Source: an uncultured Lachnospiraceae bacterium
Lineage (GTDB): Bacteria > Bacillota > Clostridia > Lachnospirales > Lachnospiraceae
Length of the DNA: 64,000 nucleotides
Assembly: GCA_910589075.1 (NCBI GenBank)
Contig: CAJUSK010000032.1
Location: 27,299 to 91,298, forward strand
Reading direction: 5' to 3'
Below the pieces are notes generated by a model. That model was not told the DNA's origin, did not search any database, and worked only from the letters and a program-made list of their open reading frames with translations. Each line of letters starts with the position of its first letter. Positions within the stretch are counted from its first letter, which is position 1. A program made the translations under genes and the position numbers. This document shows, piece after piece, positions 1 through 8,369 of this stretch.

Positions 1-1
1 C

Positions 2-958
2 GATGATTTTGGAAAATTTATGCCGGATGTATATGAGTTTTATAAACTGGGCATGGGTGACCCGATTCCGATTTCGGCATCCGGGCGCCTGGGCATCGGA
101 GAACTGTTGGATGCGGTCATTGCCCATTTTCCGGAGGAAGCGCCGGAAGAGGAAGAAGATGACCGGCCCAAGATTGCCATTGTGGGCAAACCCAATGTGG
201 GGAAATCCTCCATTGTCAACCGGCTGACCGGGGAAAACAGGGTGATCGTCTCCGACATTGCCGGTACCACCAGGGACGCCGTAGATACGGAGGTTGTCCA
301 TAACGGCAAAGAATATGTGCTGATTGATACGGCAGGGCTGCGCCGGAAGAACAAAATAAAAGAAGAACTGGAACGGTATATGATTATCCGTACCGTAGGC
401 GCTGTGGAACGGGCGGATGTGGTGGTGCTCGTCATAGACGCCGGGGACGGTGTGACGGAGCAGGATGCCAAAATCGCCGGTATTGCCCATGAGCGGGGCA
501 AAGGTGTGATTATTGCCGTCAACAAGTGGGACAACATAGAAAAAGACGACAAAACCATTTATAAGTATACCAACAGGGTGAGGGAAGTGCTTTCTTATAT
601 GCCCTATGCGGAACTGATTTTTATTTCCGCGGTGACAGGACAGCGTCTGGGGAAGCTGTTCGACCTGATTGATATGGTCATTGAAAATCATGCGCTGCGT
701 GTGGCGACGGGCGTGCTGAATGAGATTATGACAGAGGCCGTGGCTTTGCAGCAGCCGCCGTCGGACAAAGGCAAACGGCTGAAACTCTATTATATGACAC
801 AGGTGTCGGTTAAACCGCCGACCTTTGTGATTTTTGTCAATGATAAGGAACTGATGCATTTTTCATATACCAGATATATGGAAAATAAAATCAGAGAAGC
901 CTTTGGGTTCCGGGGGACGCCGCTCAGGTTTATTATCAGGGAAAGGAAGGAAAAGTAG
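2..958 (+). CDS. der: GTPase Der (EngA), C-terminal part
   Basis: Der is an essential double-GTPase that acts in 50S ribosomal subunit assembly. The window begins inside the gene, so the first G domain is mostly missing and the reading frame enters at base 2. What remains is the tail of G domain 1, an acidic linker (EEAPEEEEDD), the full second G domain and the C-terminal KH-like domain. The second G domain shows GKPNVGKS (Walker A/G1), DTAGL (G3), NKWD (G4) and an SA-type G5. The stop codon directly precedes the plsY start codon, so the two genes are probably cotranscribed. The call is secure; only the 5' end is unknown. Confidence 0.96.
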   Translation, partial: DDFGKFMPDVYEFYKLGMGDPIPISASGRLGIGELLDAVIAHFPEEAPEEEEDDRPKIAIVGKPNVGKSSIVNRLTGENRVIVSDIAGTTRDAVDTEVVHNGKEYVLIDTAGLRRKNKIKEELERYMIIRTVGAVERADVVVLVIDAGDGVTEQDAKIAGIAHERGKGVIIAVNKWDNIEKDDKTIYKYTNRVREVLSYMPYAELIFISAVTGQRLGKLFDLIDMVIENHALRVATGVLNEIMTEAVALQQPPSDKGKRLKLYYMTQVSVKPPTFVIFVNDKELMHFSYTRYMENKIREAFGFRGTPLRFIIRERKEK

Positions 959-1606
959 ATGGAACGGGTTATTTGCCTGGGAATCGGGTATTTACTGGGA
1001 AATTTTCAGACTGCGTATATTTACGGGAGAATGCATGGGGTGGATATACGGCAGATGGGCAGCGGTAATGCGGGGACGACCAATACGCTGCGGGTATTTG
1101 GCGCAAAAGCCGGTCTGATTGTATTTGTGGGGGATGTGCTTAAATGTGCCATAGCCGTTGTGGCGGCAAGGCTGCTCTTTGGCGGCAGCAGGCCGGATAT
1201 TCTGTATCTTTTGATGCTGTACGGTGCGGCAGGTGCCATACTGGGCCATAATTTCCCGTTTTATCTGGGATTTCGCGGTGGCAAGGGGATCGCGGCGACG
1301 GCGGGGCTGATTGCGGCGTTTCACCCGGCGTTTATCCCAATGGGCATTGTTTTGTTCTTTTCGGTGTTTGTTACGACCCATTATGTATCCCTGGGTTCCC
1401 TGCTTATCTATGCCGGATTTATGGTTCAGCTCGTGGTAATGGGCCAGATGGGGGTATTTGGCATGGACCAGGCGGCGCTGCTGGAACTGTATGCAATAGG
1501 CGGTTTTCTGACGGTTATGGCGTATGTGAAGCACCGGGCCAACATCGGCCGCCTGTTAAAAGGAGAAGAAAGAAAGACCTATCTGTTTAAGAAGAATCAG
1601 GTGTAA
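959..1606 (+). CDS. plsY: Glycerol-3-phosphate acyltransferase PlsY
   Basis: PlsY is an integral membrane enzyme that transfers an acyl group from acyl-phosphate to sn-glycerol 3-phosphate, making lysophosphatidic acid in the first step of phospholipid synthesis. The 215-residue protein has the family motifs GSGNAGTTN near the N-terminus and GHNFPFYLGFRGGKG in the middle, with several hydrophobic segments. The ATG follows the der stop with no gap. gpsA, which makes the glycerol-3-phosphate substrate, follows 80 bases later, and plsY-gpsA adjacency is common in Firmicutes. Length is normal for the family. Confidence 0.96.
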   Translation: MERVICLGIGYLLGNFQTAYIYGRMHGVDIRQMGSGNAGTTNTLRVFGAKAGLIVFVGDVLKCAIAVVAARLLFGGSRPDILYLLMLYGAAGAILGHNFPFYLGFRGGKGIAATAGLIAAFHPAFIPMGIVLFFSVFVTTHYVSLGSLLIYAGFMVQLVVMGQMGVFGMDQAALLELYAIGGFLTVMAYVKHRANIGRLLKGEERKTYLFKKNQV

Positions 1607-1686
1607 TACCAAAACGTGGAATATACTGAGAGTACATGCAAAACGGATATCAGTTGAATCCGTAACAGGAAATGGAGGGCATGAAA

Positions 1687-2697
1687 ATGGCATCAATCGG
1701 CGTAATCGGTGCAGGGAGCTGGGGAACTGCGCTGGCTCTGTTATTGCATAACAATGGGCACGAAGTGACACTCTGGTCCATACTGGAGGATGAAGTGGAA
1801 CTGCTTTTGACAAAACGGGAGAATCCGGATAAGCTGCCGGGAGTGAAGCTGCCGGAGGATATGGCGGTCACATCAGATTTAAAACAGGCCATGTCCGGCA
1901 AAGATATGCTGGTGCTGGCTGTACCGTCGCCTTTTGTGCGCAGCACGGCTCACAGTATGCGGGAGGTGGCGGCAGAGGGGCAGATCATTGTTAATGTGTC
2001 CAAAGGAATTGAAGAAGCCACGCTTCTGACGATGTCACAAGTGATCAAAGAAGAGATTCCACAGGCGCAGGTGGCTGTGATGTCCGGCCCTTCCCATGCG
2101 GAAGAAGTGGGCAAGGGGCTCCCCACCACCATTGTGGTGGGCGCGGATAACAGAAAGACTGCGGAATATATTCAGGGTCTTTTTATGAGCGAGGTATTTC
2201 GTGTCTATACCAGCCCGGATGTGACAGGGATTGAACTGGGGGCAGCTCTGAAGAACGTGGTGGCGCTGGCTGCCGGTATTGCGGATGGCCTGGGATATGG
2301 TGATAATACGAAGGCGGCGCTTATTACAAGAGGGATTGCGGAGATTGCCCGGCTGGGTATAGCCATGGGCGGTAAGATGGAGACGTTTGGCGGCCTTTCC
2401 GGCATCGGGGATCTGATCGTTACCTGTGCCAGCATGCATTCCAGAAACAGACGGGCGGGAATTCTGATTGGCAAGGGCTATGGCTATGAGGAAGCCATGA
2501 AAGAGGTAAAGATGGTGGTGGAGGGGGTATATTCAGCCAGAGCGGCCCTGGGCCTTGCAGAGAAATACCATGTAACGCTGCCCATTATCGAGCAGGTAAA
2601 CGAAGTGCTGTTCCATGGAAAGCGGGCGGACGAGGCGGTAAAGGATCTGATGCTCCGGGATAAAAAGCTGGAAAATTCGGATATGCCCTGGGAATAG
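1687..2697 (+). CDS. gpsA: Glycerol-3-phosphate dehydrogenase (NAD(P)+)
   Basis: GpsA reduces dihydroxyacetone phosphate to sn-glycerol 3-phosphate in the cytoplasm, supplying phospholipid synthesis and the neighbouring PlsY. The N-terminus has the Rossmann motif GAGSWGTALA, and the C-terminal domain carries GAALKNVVALAAG with the catalytic lysine and a GYGDNTKAAL stretch. I chose the ATG at 1687 because the GGAGGG Shine-Dalgarno at 1674-1679 is then 7 bases away and the protein starts at the usual place. In-frame ATGs at 1672 and 1681 overlap or crowd that site. The product is about 336 residues, normal for the family. Confidence 0.95.
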   Translation: MASIGVIGAGSWGTALALLLHNNGHEVTLWSILEDEVELLLTKRENPDKLPGVKLPEDMAVTSDLKQAMSGKDMLVLAVPSPFVRSTAHSMREVAAEGQIIVNVSKGIEEATLLTMSQVIKEEIPQAQVAVMSGPSHAEEVGKGLPTTIVVGADNRKTAEYIQGLFMSEVFRVYTSPDVTGIELGAALKNVVALAAGIADGLGYGDNTKAALITRGIAEIARLGIAMGGKMETFGGLSGIGDLIVTCASMHSRNRRAGILIGKGYGYEEAMKEVKMVVEGVYSARAALGLAEKYHVTLPIIEQVNEVLFHGKRADEAVKDLMLRDKKLENSDMPWE

Positions 2698-2712
2698 AAA
2701 AAGGAGAAGAGT

Positions 2713-3528
2713 ATGGCAGAAAACAATTTTACAGGTACAAAGGAATATGTGGCTTCCAGTGAACTGATGGCAAGCGTGAACGTGGCGATTGCCCTCCGGA
2801 AGCCATTGCTGATCAAAGGCGAGCCGGGAACCGGCAAGACCATGCTGGCCGAGGCAGTGGCCAGATCACTGGGCAAACGGCTGATTATCTGGAATATCAA
2901 ATCCACCACAAAGGCACAGGACGGCTTGTATGTCTATGATACAATACAGCGTCTGTACGACGGACAGTTCGGGGTGGAGGGCGTGGATGATATTTCACGT
3001 TATATCAAACTGGGCAAGCTGGGAGAGGCATTTGACAGTGAAGAGCAGGTGGTACTGCTGATTGATGAAATAGATAAGGCCGATTTGGAGTTCCCCAATG
3101 ACCTGCTCTGGGAGCTGGATCAGATGGAGTTTTATATTCATGAGACAAAGCGCACAATCAAGGCAAAGCAGCGTCCCATTGTGATCATTACATCCAATGC
3201 GGAGAAAGAACTGCCGGATGCATTTCTGCGCAGATGCATTTTCCATTATATTGCATTTCCTGATGCGGCACTGATGGAGGAAATTGTAAAAGTACATTAC
3301 CCGGAAATCGAAGAAAATCTGCTTCAAAATGCCATGACCGCTTTTTACGACATTCGCGCCATGCGGGATATCCGCAAAAAGCCCAGCACGTCTGAACTGA
3401 TAGACTGGGTGAATGCCCTGCAGATCGGCGGAATATCCGCTGAACGGATACAGACAGAGCTCCCCTTTATCGGAGTGGTTGTAAAGAAAGACGAAGATTT
3501 GCAGGCAGTGCTCCACCGTGCTGATTAA
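2713..3528 (+). CDS. MoxR-family AAA+ ATPase
   Basis: This is a MoxR-type AAA+ ATPase of 271 residues. Members are thought to act as chaperones that activate or assemble partner proteins, usually together with a von Willebrand factor A protein encoded next door, as here. Walker A is GEPGTGKT at residues 36-43 and Walker B is VVLLIDEID at 113-121. Sensor and arginine-finger segments follow (ITSNAEKELPDAFLRRC). The gene lies 15 bases after gpsA with GGAGAAG as ribosome-binding site. The VWA protein starts 54 bases downstream, so the two are likely one functional unit. The client is unknown. Confidence 0.85.
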   Translation: MAENNFTGTKEYVASSELMASVNVAIALRKPLLIKGEPGTGKTMLAEAVARSLGKRLIIWNIKSTTKAQDGLYVYDTIQRLYDGQFGVEGVDDISRYIKLGKLGEAFDSEEQVVLLIDEIDKADLEFPNDLLWELDQMEFYIHETKRTIKAKQRPIVIITSNAEKELPDAFLRRCIFHYIAFPDAALMEEIVKVHYPEIEENLLQNAMTAFYDIRAMRDIRKKPSTSELIDWVNALQIGGISAERIQTELPFIGVVVKKDEDLQAVLHRAD

Positions 3529-3581
3529 GGGGCAGGGAACATCGGGGATATGTAAGCCGTAAAGCGGAGATTGGGGATTGT

Positions 3582-4790
3582 ATGTTTCAGAAATTTTTTG
3601 ATGTTTGTAAGGCAAAGGGGCTGAAGATCACGCTGAGTGAATGGCTGACCCTGCAGGAAGCCCTGGATAAAGGGCTGGCAGGCAGTTCCCTGACGGATTT
3701 TTATTATCTCTCCCGGATGATCCTTGTAAAAAGCGAAGTGGAATTTGATAAATTTGATATGGCGTTTGAAGAATGTTTTAAAGGGATACAGTCTGAGAAC
3801 GCACTGACGAACCAGATGCTTCGCTGGCTCAATAAGGAAGAGATGAACGAACTGCTGCAGATCGAAGAGAAGCAGTGGCTGAACCAGTTGGAAGAAATCA
3901 AAGTGGATAAAGACGATGTGGAGCAGAAATTCAAAGATCGTCTCAAAGACCAGGACAGCGAACACAACGGCGGCAGTTTCTGGATCGGCACTATGGGGAA
4001 AACTTCTTTCGGCAACACCGGCGGCAATATCGGTGGTGTGCGCGTGGGCGGGCAAACCGGCTACCAGTCTGCCTTTGCGGTGATCGGTGACCGGAAGTTC
4101 CGGGATTTTCGGGATGACAGAGTGTTGGATAACCGGCAGTTCCAGCAGGCTTTACGGCGGCTGCGCCAGTTTTCCACCAGACTGGACATACCCAGGACAG
4201 AACTGGATATCAACGGCACCATTGACAAGACCTGCAATAATGGGGGCTGCCTGCAGATTGTGATGGAAAAGCCCCGGAAAAATGCGGTGAAACTGTTATT
4301 GCTGATGGACTCCGGCGGTACGATGATTCCATATACCCGCCTGCTGAATGAATTGTTCCAGTCAGTGAACAAGTCCAATCACTATAAAGATGTAAAAGTG
4401 TATTATTTCCATAACTGCATTTACAGTCATCTGTACAAGACGCCTGAATGTGAGAACGGTGACTGGATTGAAACGGACTGGATGTTCCGCAATCTGGACA
4501 GTGATTATAAAGTGATTATTGTGGGGGACGCAGCCATGGCACCGGAAGAACTCTATTCCACCACTGGCAACTACAGAGGGCCCAACGGTGGGCTGTCCGG
4601 CATGGACTGGCTGCTGCTTATGAAAAAGCACTATAAGAAAATCGTCTGGATGAATCCCAAAATGGCGCCGGGGAAGGCGCCCTGGCGGGAAGCTGAAACC
4701 GCCGTTAAGGAAGTGTTCCCTATGTACAAATTGACAGTGGACGGGTTGAACCGGGCCATGACCGTGCTGATGACCCAGGCAAAGCGGTAA
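3582..4790 (+). CDS. VWA-domain protein, CoxE-like
   Basis: This 402-residue protein is a CoxE-like von Willebrand factor A protein and the presumed partner of the MoxR ATPase just upstream. The N-terminal half is charged and helical. A glycine-rich stretch lies at residues 137-159. The C-terminal VWA domain begins near residue 230. The metal site usually reads DxSxS; here it reads DSGGT at 243-247, so the middle serine is replaced by glycine. Metal binding may therefore be altered or lost, or this may be the norm in the subfamily. No signal peptide is seen. The physiological role is not known. Confidence 0.8.
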   Translation: MFQKFFDVCKAKGLKITLSEWLTLQEALDKGLAGSSLTDFYYLSRMILVKSEVEFDKFDMAFEECFKGIQSENALTNQMLRWLNKEEMNELLQIEEKQWLNQLEEIKVDKDDVEQKFKDRLKDQDSEHNGGSFWIGTMGKTSFGNTGGNIGGVRVGGQTGYQSAFAVIGDRKFRDFRDDRVLDNRQFQQALRRLRQFSTRLDIPRTELDINGTIDKTCNNGGCLQIVMEKPRKNAVKLLLLMDSGGTMIPYTRLLNELFQSVNKSNHYKDVKVYYFHNCIYSHLYKTPECENGDWIETDWMFRNLDSDYKVIIVGDAAMAPEELYSTTGNYRGPNGGLSGMDWLLLMKKHYKKIVWMNPKMAPGKAPWREAETAVKEVFPMYKLTVDGLNRAMTVLMTQAKR

Positions 4791-4822
4791 ACGGCTTTTT
4801 GTGGTGAGTGGTATGTTTCTGC

Positions 4823-5070
4823 TTGTCATAGATGAGACAAAAATGCTTTGTGAATTTTGCCTTGTCATATACAATAGAAAATCCGCTCTGCGAATTTTCT
4901 ATTGTCATGTATAATAGAAAATCCGCTCTGCGAATTTCTCTTGTCATATACAATAGAAAATCCGCTCTGCGAATTTCTCTTGTCATATACAATAGAAAAT
5001 CCGCTCTGCGAATTTTCTATTGTCATGTATAATAGAAAATCCGCTTTGCGAATTTTCTATTGTCATAAAT
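4823..5070. repeat. Tandem palindromic repeat array, period 39-40 bp
   Basis: Five near-identical units start at 4862, 4902, 4941, 4980 and 5020, preceded by a decayed unit at 4823 and closed by a partial TTGTCATA at 5060. Each unit carries a dyad of the form AATAGAAAATCCGC, TCT, GCGAATTTTCTATT, a 14-bp stem with one mismatch. In units 2 and 3 the right arm has changed to AATTTCTCT. Hairpins with the same AATAGAA/TTCTATT ends occur at 12180-12210 and 46217-46257. The array fills the gap between the VWA gene and spoIVA and could end upstream transcription. Open frames across it are artefacts of the repetition. Confidence 0.9.
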
Positions 5071-5091
5071 AAAACACCCCTTTCATACACT
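5063..5091 (+). promoter_or_regulatory. Candidate sigma-E promoter of spoIVA
   Basis: A CATACACT box at 5084-5091 matches the sigma-E -10 consensus CATACAnT. A TCATAAA box at 5063-5069 fits the sigma-E -35 region with a spacer of 14 bases. spoIVA is a known sigma-E (mother cell) gene in Bacillus, which supports the call. The -35 box lies in the last bases of the repeat array. Confidence 0.6.
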
Positions 5092-5117
5092 ACAGTAAGT
5101 ATGGAAGGGGTAATTTT

Positions 5118-6605
5118 ATGGACACAGGTACAATGCAGGAATATGATTTATACAACGATATAAAGTTCCGGTGTGGCGGGGAGATTTATCTGGGCGTGGT
5201 AGGGCCGGTGCGGACCGGGAAATCGACTTTTATCAAACGGTTTATGGATTTGATGGTGCTGCCTTATATGTCGGATGAACATGCCAGGGCCAGGGCACAG
5301 GATGAATTGCCGCAGAGTTCCGGCGGCAGGACAATTACGACGACGGAACCCAAATTCATTCCCAAGGAAGCGGCAGGGGTGACATTAAACGGTGGCGTGG
5401 ATGTGAAAGTACGGCTGATAGACTGTGTGGGCTATATGGTGGACGGCGCAGCAGGACATATGGAAGAGAATATGGAACGGATGGTGAAAACTCCCTGGTT
5501 TGACGCGGAGATTCCATTTACCCAGGCGGCTGAAATCGGAACCAGAAAGGTCATCAGTGAGCACTCCACCATAGGCATAGTTGTCACAACGGATGGCAGC
5601 TTTGGTGAACTGCCCAGAGAAAACTACATAGAAGCAGAAGAGAGAACGGTCGGGGAACTGAAAAAGCTGAAAAAGCCTTTTATTGTTTTGCTGAATACGG
5701 AAAAGCCATATTCCAAAGAAGCAAAGAAACTGGCGCTGGAACTCACGGAACAATACGGCGTTTCCGTGCTTCCGGTCAACTGTGAACAGTTGAAGGAAAG
5801 TGATATTTATCATATTCTGGAAAATGTCCTGTATGAGTTTCCGCTTTCCATGATCGAGTTTTATCTGCCCAAATGGGTGGAAATGCTGCCCATTACTCAT
5901 CCCCTCAAAGCTGATATTGTAGAGCGCATCAGCGGTCTTGTAAAGGATTTGAATACGATACGGGATGCACTGGATCACCCTGTTGAAATCAGCAGCGAAT
6001 ATATCAAACGCTGTAAGATGGACGGTATAGGTATGGCAGACGGCACTGTCCGGGTGGTACTGGAAGTGGAGGATGCATGTTACTACCGGATGCTCAGCGA
6101 ACTGATCGGGGAGGAGATTACCGGAGAGTACCACCTGATTTCCGTGATGAAAGAAATGGCACAGATGAAAAAGGAATATGTGAAAGTACTCCATGCCATT
6201 GAATCCGTGCGTGCCAGAGGGTATGGAGTCGTTACGCCTGAGCGGGAAGAGATTACGCTCGCAAACCCGGAAGTAATCCGTCATGGTAATAAATTTGGCG
6301 TCAAGATCAAAGCGGAAAGTCCGTCCATTCATATGATCCGTGCCAACATCCGGACAGAGATTGCACCGATTGTGGGTACTCAGCAGCAGGCGGAAGATCT
6401 GATCCGCTATATTTCCGATGCGGGCAATACGGAAGACGGTATCTGGGAAACCAATATATTCGGAAAAACAGTGGAACAGCTTGTCAATGACGGCATATCA
6501 GGCAAGATTGCCATGATTGGTGACGAAAGCCAGGTAAAACTTCAGGAAACAATGCAAAAGATTGTCAATGATTCCAACGGCGGTATGGTCTGCATTATTA
6601 TCTAA
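5118..6605 (+). CDS. spoIVA: Stage IV sporulation protein A (spore coat base ATPase)
   Basis: SpoIVA is a cytoskeletal-type ATPase made in the mother cell. It polymerises on the forespore surface and forms the platform for coat assembly. The 495-residue product has the family N-terminus, including Walker A GPVRTGKS at residues 29-36, and the conserved C-terminus. Length matches the family. The GGAAGGGG ribosome-binding site at 5103-5110 sits 7 bases before the ATG. It lies in one arm of a 13-bp inverted repeat (5076-5088 with 5099-5111), whose other arm contains the putative sigma-E -10 box. The gene shows the organism is a spore former. Confidence 0.97.
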   Translation: MDTGTMQEYDLYNDIKFRCGGEIYLGVVGPVRTGKSTFIKRFMDLMVLPYMSDEHARARAQDELPQSSGGRTITTTEPKFIPKEAAGVTLNGGVDVKVRLIDCVGYMVDGAAGHMEENMERMVKTPWFDAEIPFTQAAEIGTRKVISEHSTIGIVVTTDGSFGELPRENYIEAEERTVGELKKLKKPFIVLLNTEKPYSKEAKKLALELTEQYGVSVLPVNCEQLKESDIYHILENVLYEFPLSMIEFYLPKWVEMLPITHPLKADIVERISGLVKDLNTIRDALDHPVEISSEYIKRCKMDGIGMADGTVRVVLEVEDACYYRMLSELIGEEITGEYHLISVMKEMAQMKKEYVKVLHAIESVRARGYGVVTPEREEITLANPEVIRHGNKFGVKIKAESPSIHMIRANIRTEIAPIVGTQQQAEDLIRYISDAGNTEDGIWETNIFGKTVEQLVNDGISGKIAMIGDESQVKLQETMQKIVNDSNGGMVCIII

Positions 6606-6640
6606 ATTTGAAGGATCGCTTTCCGGCGCATTGGGAAGCC

Positions 6641-7894
6641 CTATATCCGGACAATGGGTGTCCGGGTTTCATCCGGCAGCCTTGTCCCACAGGCCTGTAA
6701 AACAAGGGCGTGGTAGATGCGGGTGGACAGAACATCTTTTTTTAACTGCTCAAGTGCCGCTTCGTCCAGCAGCCTGTCAGCATCGGCCAGTTTGGAAATC
6801 AGCGGGACAGCGGTATTTGCCTTGATGGCGGTGAGCAGCGGCGTGGCATCTGTCCGAAATCCCAGTATTTTTGCATAGGAGGCAGCAACAGGTGTATCCG
6901 CGGGAATCTGCAGCAGGATATGAAGCAGACAACGGCTGATTCTTGTATAAGTCATATCCTTTGATTTAAGGAGTTGGCAAAAAGAAGTAAATCCCTGATA
7001 TTCCGGTATATATTTCCGGATACGGTCTGAAAGGTCAGGCGTAATATCCAGATAACCGGAAAATCCATTTTCGGCCTCCGTCAGCAGTTTATAGTGCAGC
7101 ATCTGTGAAAGCGTTTCCGGAACTACCGGAAACGTTTTTCCATATTCCCGTTTCATCAGATCATATACATTCTCCGGCACATAAGGCCGGATATTTCCAG
7201 GGAATCCATCCCGCAGACAGGCATTGCGTATGGCCAGGGCAGAACTTTTATCGCCCCCGGACAAATCGCTGTCCAGATATTGCCCCCCTGACCGACGGAT
7301 GGTCACAGGCTCTGTGGAACTGTTGCAGCCGGACAGACTTTTACAGTATTCTATACCCAGAATATTATTGGGCGAGGAAAGCAATGTTGAAATACTCGTG
7401 GGATGTTCCAGGTACAGTCGGCTGTTGACGGTTTCTTCCTGCAGATAGGAAAGCAGGGCAGCCGAGCGCGCGGCAGGATAGGACTGCCCGGCCCGCAGCA
7501 GATTTTTCAGCATTTTTTTATAATCGGCAGGTTCTGCTGCCAGAATGGACGCGGCTTCTTTTAAAAGAGAGACATCGCCGCATTCACTGCCGAACACAAG
7601 AAAGTCCACAACACCCAGACGATGCAGCAGCGTCACGGCTCCGTCGGCAAAGCCGGAGGCACTGGCACAGGCGGATGAAACCGGTAGTTCCAGCACCAGA
7701 TCCGCCCCGTTTTCCAGAGCCATCCGCGTCCGGAAATATTTATCCATCAGGGCGGGCTCCCCACGCTGGGTAAAATTCCCACTCATGACCACGATACAAT
7801 AATCCGCGCCTGTCACTTCCCGCGCCTGATCCAGGTGATATCTGTGTCCATTGTGAAATGGATTGTATTCTGCAATAATACCAGTAACTTTCAT
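6641..7894 (-). CDS. tmcAL: tRNA(Met) cytidine acetate ligase TmcAL
   Basis: TmcAL (formerly YlbM/UPF0348) forms N4-acetylcytidine at the wobble position of elongator tRNA(Met), using acetate and ATP. The 417-residue protein opens with GIIAEYNPFHNGHRYHL, giving the HxGH nucleotidyltransferase motif HNGH at residues 14-17. The family signatures MSGNFTQRGEPALMDK and ELPVSSACASASGFADGA follow. It is a single-gene minus-strand unit between spoIVA and pta. The use of free acetate as substrate beside the acetate-producing pta-ackA genes is notable but may be chance. Confidence 0.93.
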   Translation of the reverse strand: MKVTGIIAEYNPFHNGHRYHLDQAREVTGADYCIVVMSGNFTQRGEPALMDKYFRTRMALENGADLVLELPVSSACASASGFADGAVTLLHRLGVVDFLVFGSECGDVSLLKEAASILAAEPADYKKMLKNLLRAGQSYPAARSAALLSYLQEETVNSRLYLEHPTSISTLLSSPNNILGIEYCKSLSGCNSSTEPVTIRRSGGQYLDSDLSGGDKSSALAIRNACLRDGFPGNIRPYVPENVYDLMKREYGKTFPVVPETLSQMLHYKLLTEAENGFSGYLDITPDLSDRIRKYIPEYQGFTSFCQLLKSKDMTYTRISRCLLHILLQIPADTPVAASYAKILGFRTDATPLLTAIKANTAVPLISKLADADRLLDEAALEQLKKDVLSTRIYHALVLQACGTRLPDETRTPIVRI

Positions 7895-8049
7895 AACACA
7901 CTCCGTTTATCATTTTATGTTTTGGGTATTATAATGTCACCAGCCGACAGGCTGCTGACCTGCTTAGTATATCATATTTGAAGCGATTGGGAAGAGGAAG
8001 CAATTTGCAAATTTTTCAATATGGCTTGTAATCAGCGTATTATATTATA

Positions 8050-8226
8050 CAGTACATGTACTGGTTACTTTTCACACCCGCGCCATGCACTTGCTGCAGG
8101 GCGTCGGAGCCAGTGCCAAAATGCGCGTTTTGTAGCATTTTGTGTGCATCAGTTGTTGCAATTCACACCGAAATAGTTGTAAATGGGTGCGAAACCCGGC
8201 GTGGGTGTGAATTGTAACATGTACTG
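8050..8226. repeat. 177-bp element with terminal and nested inverted repeats
   Basis: The ends are CAGTACATGT (8050-8059) and ACATGTACTG (8217-8226), exact inverted repeats. The left end also forms the perfect 14-bp palindrome CAGTACATGTACTG (8050-8063). Inside, TTCACACCCGCGCC (8071-8084) pairs with GGCGTGGGTGTGAA (8198-8211), with one G-T wobble. A second arm CAATTCACACC (8159-8169) can pair with GGTGTGAATTG (8204-8214), so two folds compete for the same right arm. A third hairpin is CAAAATGC/GCATTTTG (8117-8142). No target-site duplication is obvious. It could be a MITE-like insertion or a structured RNA. The rest of the 475-bp gap between tmcAL and pta shows only the pta promoter. Confidence 0.65.
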
Positions 8227-8257
8227 AATTAAACACAATTTTTTTTCCCAATGTATC

Positions 8258-8287
8258 TTGTATGCAAAACAGAAAATGAGATATAAT
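8258..8287 (+). promoter_or_regulatory. Candidate sigma-A promoter of pta-ackA
   Basis: TTGTAT at 8258-8263 and a perfect TATAAT at 8282-8287 are separated by 18 bases. The predicted start lies about 75 bases before the pta ATG, just past the 177-bp inverted-repeat element. Confidence 0.6.
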
Positions 8288-8369
8288 TTACAGGAAGATA
8301 ATGGGCGGCAGGAAAGGAGAAGCAGTTCCGTTCATTGCATATTGTATGAAGGAAAAGGAGATTGGGTGG

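Noticed and set aside
4832..5032. A 66-codon open frame across the repeat array
   Set aside because: It encodes only the repeated unit, has no ribosome-binding site and exists because the period is close to a multiple of three.
4823..5070. A CRISPR array
   Set aside because: The units are contiguous and alike through their full length, with no distinct spacers, and no cas genes are near.
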